A DNA stretch of 64,000 nt, from NCBI RefSeq assembly GCF_024347515.1, contig NZ_AP025493.1, positions 806,001-870,000 on the forward strand, written 5' to 3'. The notes under the pieces are model-generated. The model was not told where the DNA came from. It searched no databases and saw only the letters and a program-made list of their open reading frames with translations. This DNA comes from Vibrio gigantis (GTDB lineage: Bacteria; Pseudomonadota; Gammaproteobacteria; Enterobacterales; Vibrionaceae). A program made the translations under genes and the position numbers. Shown one piece after another: positions 1-9,728 of the stretch (positions are counted from its first letter, which is position 1; every line of letters begins with the position of its first letter).

Positions 1-1
1 T

Positions 2-1009
2 TTCAAGCAGTCTGCTGACCTTATTCGCACCACCTACGAAAGCCAGCTGTACACTCTACCTGCATTCAAAGAGGGTCACTACGGGCTGCGAATGTATCGT
101 CAGACATTAGACGACAAATATTCCGCTGCAGTGTGGAGTGACATGGCAAGAGTGGCAAGCAAGCTCAGCACCCTGTCAAATGATGTTCAAACCATGGAAC
201 AAATCGTACTCTACTCAGAGAAGCGTGTTGCATCTTATATTGGGGATAACGATGAGCGCAGTGTTCGACGCTACAACATCACCAAGCACATGCCAGAATA
301 CCTCTACCTTGGCGTCGACCTTCTTGGTTCAATGGCTCGTGCTAATGAATACGGTTTAGAGCACAAGAACGACGCCAAGCTGCGCGAAATCATTCGTCGC
401 TATGACTTCTCACGATATGTAACCAATCAAGACATGGTGAAAACGTGGGCGGCTCAATTAGCTAATCAGGTATACTGGCTGCGCCAACTGGGTGAACAAG
501 ATGTCGTTGATGAGTTCGTCGATACCTTCAAAAAGGCATACCCAGACGATAAAGATAAGAAACTCTCAAGCCAGCAATTTGGCAATAAAATCTATGGCAT
601 GACGCACGTCATCTTTGGCGACTCCGAGTACTACCAGCATCAAGTAAGCGAACAAGATCATCAATGGATCTACGATTACTTCAGAGAAAACATCGATACG
701 ATTCTACTTCGTGCGAAAGAAGATGTGATCGCTGAGGTTGGATTAACCTTCTTATTGGCAGGTTTAGAAGATGATCCCGTTGTCGAGAAAACTCGACTCG
801 CGATTCAAGCTTCAATCGATGAGAAACAAGGCATGATCCCTTCAATTACTGGCGATTTTGACCTTGAGTACGGTGAACACCGCAATGTGCTAGCAATCAT
901 GCTACTCGATTGGCAACAAGTGAATGAAGCACCGACTTACGAAGGTAACCCTAAGGTATTTACTAATACCCCTTACGGGCTCATAAAAAACCAACCGCTG
1001 AAGAACTAG
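2..1009 (+). CDS. DUF3541-like hypothetical protein (5' end cut)
   Basis: The reading frame is open from base 2 with no start codon needed, so the gene begins upstream of the window; the internal ATG at 92 is probably not the start. The visible part is about 335 residues, rich in Tyr, Asp and aromatic helices, with no transmembrane segment. It resembles the DUF3541 family that I associate with vibrios; no enzymatic motif is recognisable. It ends just before a strong hairpin at 1038-1072 and is convergent with the methyltransferase gene. Family assignment is from memory and moderate; function unknown. Confidence 0.65.
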   Translation, partial: FKQSADLIRTTYESQLYTLPAFKEGHYGLRMYRQTLDDKYSAAVWSDMARVASKLSTLSNDVQTMEQIVLYSEKRVASYIGDNDERSVRRYNITKHMPEYLYLGVDLLGSMARANEYGLEHKNDAKLREIIRRYDFSRYVTNQDMVKTWAAQLANQVYWLRQLGEQDVVDEFVDTFKKAYPDDKDKKLSSQQFGNKIYGMTHVIFGDSEYYQHQVSEQDHQWIYDYFRENIDTILLRAKEDVIAEVGLTFLLAGLEDDPVVEKTRLAIQASIDEKQGMIPSITGDFDLEYGEHRNVLAIMLLDWQQVNEAPTYEGNPKVFTNTPYGLIKNQPLKN

Positions 1010-1037
1010 CAGCAATATCTAGGTTGTTTAGAACCCC

Positions 1038-1073
1038 AAAAGCCGCATGCCTTCCGAGGCCTGCGGCTTTTTA
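1038..1073. terminator. bidirectional Rho-independent terminator
   Basis: AAAGCCGCA pairs with TGCGGCTTT, with an inner GCC/GGC extension, flanked by A-run on the left and T-run on the right. It lies between two convergent genes, so it can serve both. Confidence 0.85.
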
Positions 1074-1089
1074 AATTCTTACCAAACCA

Positions 1090-1710
1090 TCACACAGGTT
1101 CTGGGGGGACTTTGTTCATCACTATCGTGAAATCCCCTTCAGCGTAGCCTTCTATCAGAGAGACATCGTCACACAACGTTTTACAGAAGCGATACACGCC
1201 CTGAGGGTGATAACTCATTAAGGTGTTACGCGAAGGATATTGGCTTGAATTGAGAAGATTAAAAATCACCGTTTGATTCGCCAATTCAAACATACGAGTG
1301 ATCATGTTGATCAGGTAGTCTGAATCACGAGAGATATAATTCAGTGAGCCACTTGCTATAACCACATCGTGTGCTCGGAGATTCATCTTACTCATATCAC
1401 CCGATAAAAACTGACAACGAGCCTCGGTGTAGCTTTGCTTAGCCTTTTTGAGGAAGTCTGCGTGTTGATCAACGCCCGTGTACGATTGAATGCAATAGAT
1501 ACTGTCGAGCAGTTCAAACAACTCTCCGTAGCCACAGCCTAAATCCAAAACACTTTTTTTCTCAAAATCGGCTGAGCGAGCAATCACTTCAAAGCGACAT
1601 AATTGGCTCTCTTCGCTAGTCCAACCTAAAGACTTCGCTTTATCACCATTCGAACGGTTAGTCTGCTTTCGGTGATACCAATACACCTTAAGACGATCAC
1701 GCCAGTGCAT
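1090..1710 (-). CDS. class I SAM-dependent methyltransferase
   Basis: The protein (206 residues from the chosen start) carries the glycine-rich SAM-binding motif I VLDLGCGYGEL, followed by a GVDQ acidic loop and an LSGDMSKM segment, typical of Rossmann-fold methyltransferases. The substrate cannot be read from the sequence. A longer frame begins at a GTG at 1728, but the ATG at 1710 overlaps the kinase stop as TAATG, so I chose that start and infer translational coupling. It is the last gene of the efflux/two-component operon. Its basic N-terminus (HWRDRLKVYWYHRK) may contact RNA or membrane, which is only a guess. Confidence 0.8.
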   Translation of the reverse strand: MHWRDRLKVYWYHRKQTNRSNGDKAKSLGWTSEESQLCRFEVIARSADFEKKSVLDLGCGYGELFELLDSIYCIQSYTGVDQHADFLKKAKQSYTEARCQFLSGDMSKMNLRAHDVVIASGSLNYISRDSDYLINMITRMFELANQTVIFNLLNSSQYPSRNTLMSYHPQGVYRFCKTLCDDVSLIEGYAEGDFTIVMNKVPPEPV

Positions 1711-2963
1711 TACGAGAAATCCACCCACACTTCACGTCCACCAGCCAACTCTTGGTTATGGTATTGCCATTGGTATTGCGCGAGCAGCTTCTCGGTGAGC
1801 TCTAGCCCTAAACCAAAGCCCAAATGATTGTCTTCTTCCGCGCCATCGGTATTGTGATTAACAATGGTGACTTTTAAGCCCACTTGAACGATATCCACCG
1901 TCCCGCTTCCTGTATGTTGAAAGGCATTACGGATCAAGTTAGTCAATACAATTCGAGTTAGCCCGACAGGCAACTGGCACTGTGTGTCGTCGCTTTCAAG
2001 GTTCACTGCCACATCTTTTCCATTTAATAGATAGGTTAAGTCATGGTTTATCTGTTGCAACATGTCGCCGATATGTGTGTTTTCCAGCGGCAAATCTTTG
2101 TCTTGCTGTCGTGTCAGCCACAACAAGGTTTCAGTCAGGTCTGTCATGGTAAAGCCCGCACGCTTGATTCGGTCTATCACTTCAAGTTGCTTTTCTGGGC
2201 TCTTGCCTTTTTGAATCAACTTCTCTAACAGTTCACTGTTGGTTCTTGTCACTGCAATAGGCGTGCGTAACTCATGACTCGCGTAACCTAAGAACTTCTG
2301 TTCTCGTTCTAAGCTGCTTTGAACCGAGCTTAAGCTATCGCGAATGATGTTAGCTAAGGTGTTCAACTCACTGAAGTGAAAATCGGGAGTGGGTTCATTG
2401 AGGTTATCTTTGTCTAACGACTTGGCCCAATTCTTTAGCTGCTCAACAGGCGATGCTACTTTACGTAATATCAAAACTAAAATCGCAAAAAAGAGAACAA
2501 TCGCGGCTAACGCCGTCAGAAAAATTGTCACAAAGTGAGGCAGCGCTTTGTCGTCTAAGAAATGGTCTTGTTTTTGGTCAAACACAGCAGAAACGTAACG
2601 CACTTCAGCTCCCTTCATCACTTTCATGACAAAGTAACCTTCTTTTGGCGGTGCAAAGATTGACTTACCAAGAACCTTTTTTGAGATGACATTTAACTCA
2701 ACGTTATTCTGCTCAATATGAGTTTGAATACCTTGTGGTAAATCGCTCCATTGCGTTGCAACCGTAAACTCTTGATTGGTCATAGGCTTGCCCGGTTTCA
2801 CAATCTCTTGCTGAGCTTGAGCAATCATAGAACCACGCATAGCGACATCCATACCTGAGATAAAGTAATTTATACTCAATGCTGATAGAACCAGAATCGT
2901 CGTTACGCCCGTAACCAGAATCGCCAGCAAAACATAGATTCTTAAGCTTGGTCTAATCTTCAT
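1710..2963 (-). CDS. membrane sensor histidine kinase (PmrB/QseC-like)
   Basis: 417 residues. TM1 spans about 8-33, a periplasmic loop 34-142, TM2 143-167, a HAMP segment follows, then the HisKA box with phospho-acceptor His230 in SHELRTP, the N box around 341-350 (TNLIRNAFQH) and the G box GFGLGLEL near 382-389. It should autophosphorylate and pass phosphate to the response regulator encoded just upstream, with which it overlaps by 4 nt. The C-terminal catalytic domain is short, a feature of the PmrB/QseC group. Its location in an RND operon suggests it senses envelope stress or toxic compounds; the ligand is unknown. Confidence 0.9.
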   Translation of the reverse strand: MKIRPSLRIYVLLAILVTGVTTILVLSALSINYFISGMDVAMRGSMIAQAQQEIVKPGKPMTNQEFTVATQWSDLPQGIQTHIEQNNVELNVISKKVLGKSIFAPPKEGYFVMKVMKGAEVRYVSAVFDQKQDHFLDDKALPHFVTIFLTALAAIVLFFAILVLILRKVASPVEQLKNWAKSLDKDNLNEPTPDFHFSELNTLANIIRDSLSSVQSSLEREQKFLGYASHELRTPIAVTRTNSELLEKLIQKGKSPEKQLEVIDRIKRAGFTMTDLTETLLWLTRQQDKDLPLENTHIGDMLQQINHDLTYLLNGKDVAVNLESDDTQCQLPVGLTRIVLTNLIRNAFQHTGSGTVDIVQVGLKVTIVNHNTDGAEEDNHLGFGLGLELTEKLLAQYQWQYHNQELAGGREVWVDFS

Positions 2964-3673
2964 CCTTCTGGTTGCTCCTTAATCGCAAACCCTTTACCCG
3001 CAATGGTATGAAGTAATTTGTTGTCTTGTTCAGCATCGACTTGTTTACGTAGATTGAAAATATGCACTTTTAAGCTATTACTGTCTGGTTGGTCATCGCC
3101 CCACACACCCTGAATTATCGTCTCTCTTGAGACGGGATTGGGGCTAGAACGCATCAAAACTTCTAATATTTTGAGCGCAGTTGGGGAAAGCTTGAGAGGT
3201 GAGTTAGCACGATAAGCTTGATGCTGTTTAAGATCGAGCTCCAGATCGCTCACCGATAATCGGCTAACCTGACCACTGCGTCGCTTGGCCAATACTTGCG
3301 CTCGAACAATTAGCTCTTCCATCGCAAATGGTTTGATCAAGTAGTCATCGGCCCCTTTTGAAAAACCCGTCAATTTATCATCTAACGTATCACGTGCAGT
3401 CAGCATCAATACTGGTGTGTCGATCCCCTGTGCTCTAAGGTTTTCACAAACCTGCAACCCGTTCATCTTAGGTAGGTTCAGATCGAGGATCACCGCGTCG
3501 TAACGATTGGTTTCTATTAGGTTAAGGCCCGCTAAACCATTGGCTGCATGATCACACTGGATGTCTTCTAAATCGAGGTAATCGATAACAGCAGTCGCCA
3601 AATCGAGGTCGTCTTCAACCAAAAGCAATTGAAGCTTATCTGTGAGTTTATTAGTGACGGATTCTGCCATCAT
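2960..3673 (-). CDS. OmpR-family response regulator (PmrA/QseB-like)
   Basis: 237 residues with a receiver domain (acidic D21-D22, phospho-acceptor D64 in VILDLNLP, T92, K114) and a C-terminal winged helix (about 135-232) ending in the IAGKGFAI wing. A good Shine-Dalgarno AGAGG precedes the ATG at 3673. It overlaps the kinase gene by 4 nt and lies 130 nt after the RND pump gene, so it may share the pump transcript or use its own promoter. The CTTAAC direct repeats upstream of the pump operon (9729-9757) match the DNA pattern known for PmrA/QseB-type regulators, so I infer that it controls the operon. Confidence 0.9.
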   Translation of the reverse strand: MMAESVTNKLTDKLQLLLVEDDLDLATAVIDYLDLEDIQCDHAANGLAGLNLIETNRYDAVILDLNLPKMNGLQVCENLRAQGIDTPVLMLTARDTLDDKLTGFSKGADDYLIKPFAMEELIVRAQVLAKRRSGQVSRLSVSDLELDLKQHQAYRANSPLKLSPTALKILEVLMRSSPNPVSRETIIQGVWGDDQPDSNSLKVHIFNLRKQVDAEQDNKLLHTIAGKGFAIKEQPEG

Positions 3674-3803
3674 GACGACCTCTATTGTTAGTTGTAGTGT
3701 AGCTTCGCAGTGATCTTTGTATCTTGATCGGTAACGAACCTAGACCGATGTAGCAAAGACTCACTCTGCCCCATCAGCCTAGATATCATTAGCTTAGCTA
3801 TTG

Positions 3804-6800
3804 TTAAGCCGTTTGTTCAACGCCTTTGACTCGATTTGTGACTTTAAGAATCAGCGACTTAATCTCACATTGAATCATTAATAATGCTGGCGTCAGAATC
3901 AGTGTAATAAGTGTTGCAAACAAAATACCGTAGCCTAACGCCGCTGCTGCAGGGATCAGGAATTGAGCCTGCAAAGACGTCTCACTTAATAGTGGCGTCA
4001 AACCTGCGAACGTTGTAACCGATGTGAGTAAAACGGCTCTCAGTCGACCAGAACACGCTTCAACAATCGCATCGTGAACCGACTTGCCCTTCTCCTTGAT
4101 TAACTCGTTAAAACGGGAAACCAACAACAAGCTGTCATTCACTACCACACCGCTCAACGCTAAAATACCGTTTAACGATAGGATACTGATTGTTAAGTCA
4201 TTCCACCAGTGTCCTAGGATTGCGCCAACAATACCAAATGGAATCGCTGTCATGATGATCACCGGTTGAATGTAAGACTTCAGCGGGATAGCAAGCAGCG
4301 TGTAAATCGCAATCATAGCGAGCACAAACATGCTCATCATTGAGCTAGCCGTCTCTTCTTGCTCTTCCGTTTCGCCTGCAAAATCGACCGTTAACCCGGG
4401 ATATTGCGCTTCTAGATCCGGTACTAGCGTTTCTTGCAGTTGATGAACAAGCTCTGCAGGTGCAACGACGTCTTTATCTAGAACAGCACTGATGTAAACA
4501 GCTCGTTGACTATCAATACGTGTAATCTCTGAAACTTGGTAATCTGAATGTACTTCCGCAACAGTACTCAAAGGCACCACGGTACCGTCGTTGGTTCTCA
4601 CGCTCGATTGCTTGATATCCGCAATGGTTTGACGAGCTGATTCTGGGTAACGAACTCGAACTTTCACTTCATCTTTACCACGTTGGAATTGCTGAACGAT
4701 GTCACCACCAAACGCCTGTAATACTTGCTGTGAAAGGCTTGCCGTATCAAAACCTAGCGCACGACCTTGTTGTGTTAATTCGAAACGATACTGAGGCTCG
4801 CCAAGATCCAAGTTATGATCAATGCCACTCACACCATCAATCGCTTGAAGCTTGGTTAAAAACTCATTGCCCGCCGCGGTCACTGATTCTTCATTCCACG
4901 CTTTCAGTTCCACTTTGAAGTTGTCGACCATCTCCATTTTAGACAAGATTTTAAGCTTCTTAACCCCTTCCATTTGGCCCACAGCCTCTTGCCATGTGTC
5001 TGCAAACTCGTTCGATGTGTAAACACTGTCGCTATCCAATTCAATTTTCACTTGGCCAGAATCATCGGCATCAGCGATAACCTGAAGGCTAAGCAGTTCC
5101 GATGCTTCATCTTGAGCACCGTATTGCGCTCTCAGAGTTTCATCCGTTTGTGTTGCCGCAGCTTCAAGTACCAACAAGTTTTGTTGTGTTTGACCAAAGC
5201 TCGCATCGTTTTGCATCGACATATCAGCAGTCACGGTGTCACCCGGCATATCAGGGAAAAACGCCACACGAACCGCGCCTGTCATTGGCAACCCTGCCAC
5301 CAAGATAAGCAGTGATAAGAAAACCATTACCACGGCGTAACGCAGTTTCAACGCCCATTCAATCACAGGGCAATAGATGCGCTTATTAAACCAACCTAAT
5401 CCAGTATCGGCAGCATGTTGAACGCGAGCCCATAGCCCCTTCTTCTCACTGCGCTTAGTATTAATGTGTGCAAGGTGAGATGGCAGAATGAACTTAGACT
5501 CAACCAAAGACAGTAACAAACAGATAGTCACGACCGTACCAAATTGAGCGTAAATCTGCCCCATGTTGCCTTCCACATTAGCCAGTGCTAAGAAGGCAAC
5601 AACCGTCGTCAACACACCAAATATGGTCGGTGATGCCACCTTCATGGTGCCTCGAATGGTACTGCCAATTGAGTCGCCTTCTTCTTTGCGTGTGGAGTAG
5701 ATACTTTCCCCGACTACCACCGCATCATCAACGACTATCCCGAGCGCCATAATGAAACCAAACGTGGTCATTTCATTGATGGTTAACCCCATAAAGGTGT
5801 CGGTCATGAAGAACATGGTGCCAAAGAACACAAACGGTAAGCCCGCAGCAACCCAGAAAGCGACACGCACGTTAAGGAATACCGCTAACACGATAAACAC
5901 CAAAGCAATACCAGTTAACGCGTTTTTCACCAATAGGCTCAAGCGATCTTTGATCATGGTACTTTTGTCGTACCAAGTTTCAATTTCGACATCGCTAGGC
6001 AGCATGTTGCTGTTCTCCCAGCGCTCTACCACTTTCTCTGCTTGCTCAACAATGCTGACCACGTCTCCGTATTCATCCATCACGATCTGAATCGCCATCG
6101 CATTCTGTTGGTTATAACGCGACAGCATGAAGGTATCGTCGGCAAACATATCTTCAACGTTGGCAATATCACCCAGTGTAATTTGAGTGCCATCGCTGGT
6201 CGTCATCACCGGAATCGCGTTGAAATCTTGGATCTCATACGCCTGTTCAGACACCTTCAAACGAACCGTTTTTTCGCCGTTGCGAAGGCTAGTAGAGATG
6301 GCAGCAGAAGACTCCGCATTAATAGCTTCTGAAACGTCAGTCAGAGTTAAACCGTAAGCTTGCAGCTTGTTCTCATCAACCTCGACTGAAATCATAGGAT
6401 CAGCCTTGGCCTTGATTTCCAGGTCGCGAATCGAAGACTGACTCAGTAAATCCGACTTAAGTTGCTCGGCTAAACTCTGTAGCGTTGCTCTATCTGCATC
6501 CCCATAAAGCTGTACCCATAAGGCGTGATCTTGCATACGAGCCTTATCAATCACTGGATTATCAGCGCCTGCAGGTAGGTTATTGATCGCATCAACCTTG
6601 GTTTTCACGTCGGCTAATAGGACATCAAGATCATAAGTGCTCGTTTTCTCAATTGAAACATGGCTGCCATTGGCGTCAGAAGTCGACGTAATACGCTTAA
6701 TGCCCGGCACGGTTTCTAACGCATCTTCAATCTTAATCGCAATACCTTCTTCCGCTTGGATAGGGTCACCACTGTCATAGGTTACAGACACTGTCACCAC

Positions 6801-6992
6801 ATCAGGTTCAAGGCTTGGAAATGCTTCTTTACGCAGTGAGTTCAGTGATAACAGGCCAATGATGATCACGCCCACTAACAGCAAGTTCGCCGCCACAGAG
6901 TTATTCGCGAACCATGCGATTGCGCCAGTATGTGGTTTGCTCGGCGTCTGGTTACTGTCCATTCGGCTATTCGGTTTCAACTCATGAGACAT
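3804..6992 (-). CDS. RND efflux pump inner-membrane subunit
   Basis: 1062 residues, the usual size of AcrB/HAE1-type pumps, with twelve hydrophobic segments in the two-fold RND pattern: a TM near 33-50, a large periplasmic loop, a TM cluster at about 355-530, a second loop and a final TM cluster. The paired acidic residues D422-D423 in GIVVDDAVVV are the proton-relay residues of TM4. It would use proton influx to drive substrate out through the adaptor and channel encoded immediately upstream (2 nt gap). Substrates cannot be deduced; vibrio Vex-type pumps expel bile salts and antibiotics. Sequence and gene order give a firm family call but not a vex letter. Confidence 0.95.
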   Translation of the reverse strand: MSHELKPNSRMDSNQTPSKPHTGAIAWFANNSVAANLLLVGVIIIGLLSLNSLRKEAFPSLEPDVVTVSVTYDSGDPIQAEEGIAIKIEDALETVPGIKRITSTSDANGSHVSIEKTSTYDLDVLLADVKTKVDAINNLPAGADNPVIDKARMQDHALWVQLYGDADRATLQSLAEQLKSDLLSQSSIRDLEIKAKADPMISVEVDENKLQAYGLTLTDVSEAINAESSAAISTSLRNGEKTVRLKVSEQAYEIQDFNAIPVMTTSDGTQITLGDIANVEDMFADDTFMLSRYNQQNAMAIQIVMDEYGDVVSIVEQAEKVVERWENSNMLPSDVEIETWYDKSTMIKDRLSLLVKNALTGIALVFIVLAVFLNVRVAFWVAAGLPFVFFGTMFFMTDTFMGLTINEMTTFGFIMALGIVVDDAVVVGESIYSTRKEEGDSIGSTIRGTMKVASPTIFGVLTTVVAFLALANVEGNMGQIYAQFGTVVTICLLLSLVESKFILPSHLAHINTKRSEKKGLWARVQHAADTGLGWFNKRIYCPVIEWALKLRYAVVMVFLSLLILVAGLPMTGAVRVAFFPDMPGDTVTADMSMQNDASFGQTQQNLLVLEAAATQTDETLRAQYGAQDEASELLSLQVIADADDSGQVKIELDSDSVYTSNEFADTWQEAVGQMEGVKKLKILSKMEMVDNFKVELKAWNEESVTAAGNEFLTKLQAIDGVSGIDHNLDLGEPQYRFELTQQGRALGFDTASLSQQVLQAFGGDIVQQFQRGKDEVKVRVRYPESARQTIADIKQSSVRTNDGTVVPLSTVAEVHSDYQVSEITRIDSQRAVYISAVLDKDVVAPAELVHQLQETLVPDLEAQYPGLTVDFAGETEEQEETASSMMSMFVLAMIAIYTLLAIPLKSYIQPVIIMTAIPFGIVGAILGHWWNDLTISILSLNGILALSGVVVNDSLLLVSRFNELIKEKGKSVHDAIVEACSGRLRAVLLTSVTTFAGLTPLLSETSLQAQFLIPAAAALGYGILFATLITLILTPALLMIQCEIKSLILKVTNRVKGVEQTA

Positions 6993-6994
6993 GA

Positions 6995-8254
6995 CTAGCC
7001 CTCCGCCTTAGCCAAAACGACCATGCCCGCTTTAAAGCTGCTTAACGGACGCTTAACCACTTGAACACTATCGTCAATTTCCACGCCCAGTTTGGTAGGA
7101 TCGATGTAAATCAAACCGCCTTTTTCAAACTCAACATCCGCGTTTGATTTAGAAAGCTGACCGCTGTCATCGACGAACCACAGGTCACCCTGCTGCGAAA
7201 GTGCAGAAGCTGGAAGCTCCCATAATTGAGTTAATTGTTTGCCTGAAATCGTTGCTTGAACAAACGTACCTGGATAAAGGTCTTTTTCTTGCTTCAAAGG
7301 GTTATCGACTTTCACGATCAATGAACGCTGACGTGTGTCTTGTTGTAAGTGCTGCTCTACTCGCTCGACATAACCTTGCCATTGGAATTGACCATCAGAA
7401 CTCGATAGAGTCACTGGCCACGGTTGCTCTTTCAATTGCGAGTTATCGCTGCTTGGCAGGCTCAACCACTGGCTTTCAGAAAGAGGCACAGAAACTTCAA
7501 CCTCATCGATGCTGTATAACGTAGCGATCTGCGCGCCCGTTTGCGCGTAGCTTCCCGGTTGAACATCACGACTCACGACCAACGAATCGAAAGGGGCAAC
7601 CAAAGTTGTTTTTTCGAGGTCTTGCTCAGCTTTTACTAGTTCAAGCTTGGCATTTTCTAGAGCTGCTGTTACTTGTGCCAATTGTGGCTCACGCAACACT
7701 AATGGAGAGTCAGGCTCGCCAGACAAACCAGAACGTTGCCATTCAGACTTAGCTTGTTCACCTTGTCTCTGTTCTTCCAATAAATCCAATTGAGCTTGAG
7801 CCACATTCGCCTTCGCTTGTGTAACCGCTTGTTGGTAACTTGTCGAATCGATATTGGCTATCACCTCGCCTTGGCCTATCACTTGTCCGGTTTCAAACTG
7901 CGAGCTTATCGTTTCTACTCGGCCGCCAACTTCCGTTGAAAACATCAATTCGTAACGCGACCTTGCTTCTCCGTAGCCCACAACTTCCGCTTGGTAGTCA
8001 CCCAATGTTGCGAGTACCACGGACACTTGTTGCTGTTGTGATGCAGCTAAGGTCGTCGTTTCAACAGGCGTCATTTCAACAGACTTTGCCCCAATAGACT
8101 GAGAGCCAACAGACATAGCTTGTGGCTCTGAAACCGTTAGTTCATTCGTCTTTTCAGGAATTGGAGCCACTTGAGAACCATTGTAAGCAAGGGCAGCAAA
8201 TATGCTTGAACCAGCAACGAGAGTGATGACAATTGTGATGGTATTCAGTTTCAT
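6995..8254 (-). CDS. RND efflux periplasmic adaptor (membrane fusion protein)
   Basis: 419 residues. The N-terminus has one hydrophobic anchor or signal segment (about 6-24). Then follow a lipoyl-like half motif (VVGYGEARSRYELMFSTEVG), a coiled-coil hairpin about 135-215 rich in Gln, Ala and Glu, the second lipoyl half (TTLVAPFDSLVVSRDVQPGS) and beta-barrel domains. This is the HlyD/AcrA-type adaptor layout. It overlaps the channel gene by 4 nt (ATGA) and precedes the pump gene by 2 nt, so the three are translated as one unit. Confidence 0.93.
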   Translation of the reverse strand: MKLNTITIVITLVAGSSIFAALAYNGSQVAPIPEKTNELTVSEPQAMSVGSQSIGAKSVEMTPVETTTLAASQQQQVSVVLATLGDYQAEVVGYGEARSRYELMFSTEVGGRVETISSQFETGQVIGQGEVIANIDSTSYQQAVTQAKANVAQAQLDLLEEQRQGEQAKSEWQRSGLSGEPDSPLVLREPQLAQVTAALENAKLELVKAEQDLEKTTLVAPFDSLVVSRDVQPGSYAQTGAQIATLYSIDEVEVSVPLSESQWLSLPSSDNSQLKEQPWPVTLSSSDGQFQWQGYVERVEQHLQQDTRQRSLIVKVDNPLKQEKDLYPGTFVQATISGKQLTQLWELPASALSQQGDLWFVDDSGQLSKSNADVEFEKGGLIYIDPTKLGVEIDDSVQVVKRPLSSFKAGMVVLAKAEG

Positions 8255-9684
8255 GAAGATACTCCTAAGCCCAGAGCTAGGCCTAAATCAATTCGGTTTA
8301 CGAGACGGTTATAAATGGTTTGTGTTAGCTGCGCTTCAAGGTCGTAGGTTTGTTGCTGAACAGTAAGTAGATCAAAAATGTCGACTAAACCCTGACGGTA
8401 TTTCTCTTCATAACTGGTGAAACTGCGTTGTGCGCTCACTAATGCGTTTGACAGGTGCTGCTGTTGCAGTGTGAGTGAGGATTCTTGCCCCATTGCGTTT
8501 TCCACTTCATTCACCGCATTAAGTAGGGTTTCTTGGTAAGCCCAGTAACTGGTTTCAGTGGTTAGGTCAGCAATCTCAGCTTGTGCTTTCAGCTTGCCAC
8601 CTTGAAACAATGGTGCTGACACTTGACCAAGTGCGCTCCACAAAGGCCCTGTCAGCAAGGCTTCACTCGGAGAGTCGGCCATGTCAGTTAGGCTCGCTGA
8701 TAAGCTGATTGATGGCAGCATGGCTTTATATGCCGCATCTGCGCGCAATGCTTCTGCTTCGATGTTGAAGAAAGCGGCTTGAAGATCCGGACGCCCTGCC
8801 AGATCTTGTGTCGGCATGTTGTCTAGTGGATTAATGATGGTTGGGAATGAACCAAGTTCCGCAAGCGACAACTCATCAAATTCACCACTCCACTGCCCAG
8901 TTAACAGAACCAACTCACGTCGGCTTTGTGCAAGCTGCTCGTGGTAGTCCGCTAAAGTTGCCTGAGTCGATGCACTGCTGGTTTTCGCGTTATCAAGATC
9001 TTCAAGGCTTCCTAGCCCTGCGCGGTAACGTTCTAAAACCAGCTCTTCGTTGTTTTCTAGAATCACCAAACGCTGCGTTTCAATATCAACAAGCTGCTGC
9101 TTCAAACTGATATCAAGCCAGCCTCTCATCACACTCGCGACCAAAAGATCTTGAGCACCCTGAAGATTAGCCTGAGACGTCGCAATGTCTTTTAAAGCGG
9201 CGTTGTTTGTATCTGCAAGCTTCTGCCATAAGTCCAACTCCCAGCCAACCGTGACATCCGTGGTGTAGGTTTCTGTGGTGCTTGAACCGTTGGTACCTTC
9301 GTCAGCTTTACCTGAAAAGCTCGCATCTACGGTGGGTAAGCGATCGCCAGACGTCACACCTTGTTGCGCATAGGCTATTTTGAGTGCTGTGATGCTTTGT
9401 TGGAGGCTTGGGCTGTTCTGGAGTGCATGCTCAATATAAAGATCGAGCTCCGGCGCATTCACTAAATCGGTGAGCTGCAGGTTCTCAGCGTCTAGATCTT
9501 GTTGAACAAACGCTTGATCACTAGAAGCCTGTTGAATCAACTCTGAGAGTAAGCTTTGTTGTGACTGACTAGTGCGTTGCTCAGCGAGCGAAACATAGTC
9601 AGCCTGGCTGGTTGTCGTACAACCCACTAACCCAATGAAAGCAAGTGAAATAAGGGAATGTTTTAAAGGAAGATTCAATTTCAT
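8251..9684 (-). CDS. outer-membrane efflux channel lipoprotein (TolC/NodT family)
   Basis: 477 residues. The signal peptide ends in a lipobox with Cys22 (GLVGC), so this is a lipid-anchored channel of the OprM/NodT group rather than a non-lipidated TolC. Two repeated helical halves with the GRPDLQAAFFNIEAE and YRAGLGSLEDL-type signatures of outer-membrane efflux proteins are visible. It is the first gene of the operon. Its Shine-Dalgarno sits in the 3' arm of a perfect hairpin (9687-9715), so translation may be gated by RNA structure. Confidence 0.93.
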   Translation of the reverse strand: MKLNLPLKHSLISLAFIGLVGCTTTSQADYVSLAEQRTSQSQQSLLSELIQQASSDQAFVQQDLDAENLQLTDLVNAPELDLYIEHALQNSPSLQQSITALKIAYAQQGVTSGDRLPTVDASFSGKADEGTNGSSTTETYTTDVTVGWELDLWQKLADTNNAALKDIATSQANLQGAQDLLVASVMRGWLDISLKQQLVDIETQRLVILENNEELVLERYRAGLGSLEDLDNAKTSSASTQATLADYHEQLAQSRRELVLLTGQWSGEFDELSLAELGSFPTIINPLDNMPTQDLAGRPDLQAAFFNIEAEALRADAAYKAMLPSISLSASLTDMADSPSEALLTGPLWSALGQVSAPLFQGGKLKAQAEIADLTTETSYWAYQETLLNAVNEVENAMGQESSLTLQQQHLSNALVSAQRSFTSYEEKYRQGLVDIFDLLTVQQQTYDLEAQLTQTIYNRLVNRIDLGLALGLGVSS

Positions 9685-9686
9685 CT

Positions 9687-9715
9687 TCTTGTCTCCTGTA
9701 AGAATGGAGACAAGA
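9687..9715 (-). promoter_or_regulatory. hairpin enclosing the ribosome binding site of the efflux operon
   Basis: A 10-bp perfect inverted repeat, TCTTGTCTCC and GGAGACAAGA, flanks a 9-nt loop. On the minus strand the second arm carries the GGAGA Shine-Dalgarno of the channel gene (start at 9684), so folding would hide it. A role in translation control is an inference. Confidence 0.55.
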
Positions 9716-9728
9716 TAACGAGCTGGAG

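Noticed and set aside
1711..1728. Upstream GTG start for the methyltransferase
   Set aside because: The ATG at 1710 overlaps the kinase stop and has the normal arrangement for coupled genes.
4974..5315. Antisense ORFs within the RND pump gene
   Set aside because: They shadow the pump frame and have Cys/His/Arg-rich composition typical of antisense translation.
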